This document shows, piece by piece, positions 4,911 through 5,176 of a DNA stretch of 5,176 bases. The notes below the pieces were generated by a model. The model was not told the DNA's origin, did no database searches, and was given only the letters and a program-made list of their open reading frames with translations. The stretch's first letter is position 1; every line of letters begins with the position of its first letter. Location of the stretch: NCBI GenBank assembly GCA_903911985.1, contig CAIWFP010000296.1, positions 1 through 5,176 of the forward strand, given 5' to 3'. Origin of the DNA: an uncultured Sphingomonadales bacterium (GTDB lineage Bacteria > Pseudomonadota > Alphaproteobacteria > Sphingomonadales > Sphingomonadaceae). The translations under genes were made by a program, and so were the position numbers.

Positions 4911-5176
4911 GTCACCACATCGGGCGCGGTGCGACCGGTATGGCGGACAATGCCGGCCAGGCTTTCCGCCGCCGCGATCAGGTCGGCCAGCATAGCGGGC
5001 GTCCCGGCATCCAGCCTGCCGCCCACCGGCTCATAGCGTTCGAGATATACCCGCAGCGTCGCCCCTTCGGTGCCGGTACCCGACAGGCGGAACACCACCC
5101 GCGAGCCGCCGACGAACAGCACGCGCAGGCCCTGATTGCGGCTCACCGAACCATCGACCGGATCGGTATAGGCAAA
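4907..5176 (-). CDS. pgm: Phosphoglucomutase (alpha-D-glucose phosphate-specific), C-terminal part only
   Basis: This enzyme interconverts glucose-1-phosphate and glucose-6-phosphate in the cytosol, linking glycogen to central metabolism. Only the last 89 codons are in the window and the 5' part lies beyond 5176. The visible sequence matches the last domain of the PGM1-like family: FAYTDPVDGSVSRNQGLRVLF, then the phosphate-binding loop SRVVFRLSGTGTEGATLR (window residues about 25-42), the YLERYEP strand, and the terminal TGRTAPDVVT. That terminus is nearly the GRTAPTVIT end typical of this family. This favours the glucose-specific enzyme over phosphomannomutase/phosphoglucosamine mutase relatives, which end differently. 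The catalytic phosphoserine and metal-binding loop are outside the window. It overlaps glgX by ATGA. In related alphaproteobacteria pgm commonly ends a glgP/B/C/A cluster, so those genes are expected upstream (inference). Confidence 0.95.
   Translation of the reverse strand, partial: FAYTDPVDGSVSRNQGLRVLFVGGSRVVFRLSGTGTEGATLRVYLERYEPVGGRLDAGTPAMLADLIAAAESLAGIVRHTGRTAPDVVT

Noticed and set aside
1..5176. CRISPR arrays, insertion sequences, tRNA/rRNA genes, phage or toxin-antitoxin genes
   Set aside because: I looked for regularly spaced repeats, terminal inverted repeats, transposase or integrase motifs and cloverleaf-like segments. None were seen, and the genes fill most of the window with normal metabolic functions.

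Overview
The window is about two-thirds G+C, dense in genes, and every gene I can support lies on the minus strand. Transcription therefore runs from the high coordinates to the low ones. The proteins suggest an alphaproteobacterium, most likely a sphingomonad (Sphingomonas/Novosphingobium type). The grounds are a TonB whose C-terminal domain carries a cysteine pair, a secreted small protein of a sphingomonad flavour, and the pgm-glgX order. This placement rests on recalled family resemblance, not on a search.

Layout in the direction of transcription: (1) 5176-4907, the last 89 codons of an alpha-D-glucose-phosphate phosphoglucomutase (pgm), cut by the window edge. (2) 4910-3093, glgX, a glycogen debranching enzyme, joined to pgm by an ATGA stop/start overlap. 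(3) An intergenic stretch of about 190 bases with short GC-rich repeats and a weak promoter-like or terminator-like T-rich patch. (4) 2903-2538, a 121-residue exported protein of unknown function, followed by a convincing intrinsic terminator at 2515-2467. (5) 2411-1734, a TonB-family energy transducer with an unusual glycine-rich periplasmic linker and an uncertain start. (6) A leader of about 165 bases with two hairpins. (7) 1567-1, acetyl-CoA synthetase (acs) with a GTG start, running off the window after 522 codons.

Functionally, pgm and glgX belong to glycogen metabolism. GlgX removes the short branches left by phosphorylase, and phosphoglucomutase interconverts glucose-1-phosphate and glucose-6-phosphate. 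The rest of the glg cluster (glgP/B/C/A) probably lies beyond 5176. The exported protein, TonB and Acs look like independent transcription units. The strong terminator separates the exported protein from tonB, and a hairpin directly after the tonB stop separates tonB from acs.

The genes are mostly ordinary housekeeping and storage functions. I see no CRISPR array, mobile element, rRNA/tRNA or obvious new multi-gene system. The points most worth a second look are the mutually exclusive hairpins and competing starts at the 5' end of tonB, a low-GC segment inside tonB, the small exported protein, the short C-terminus of GlgX, and the hairpin with a repeated Shine-Dalgarno motif in the acs leader.
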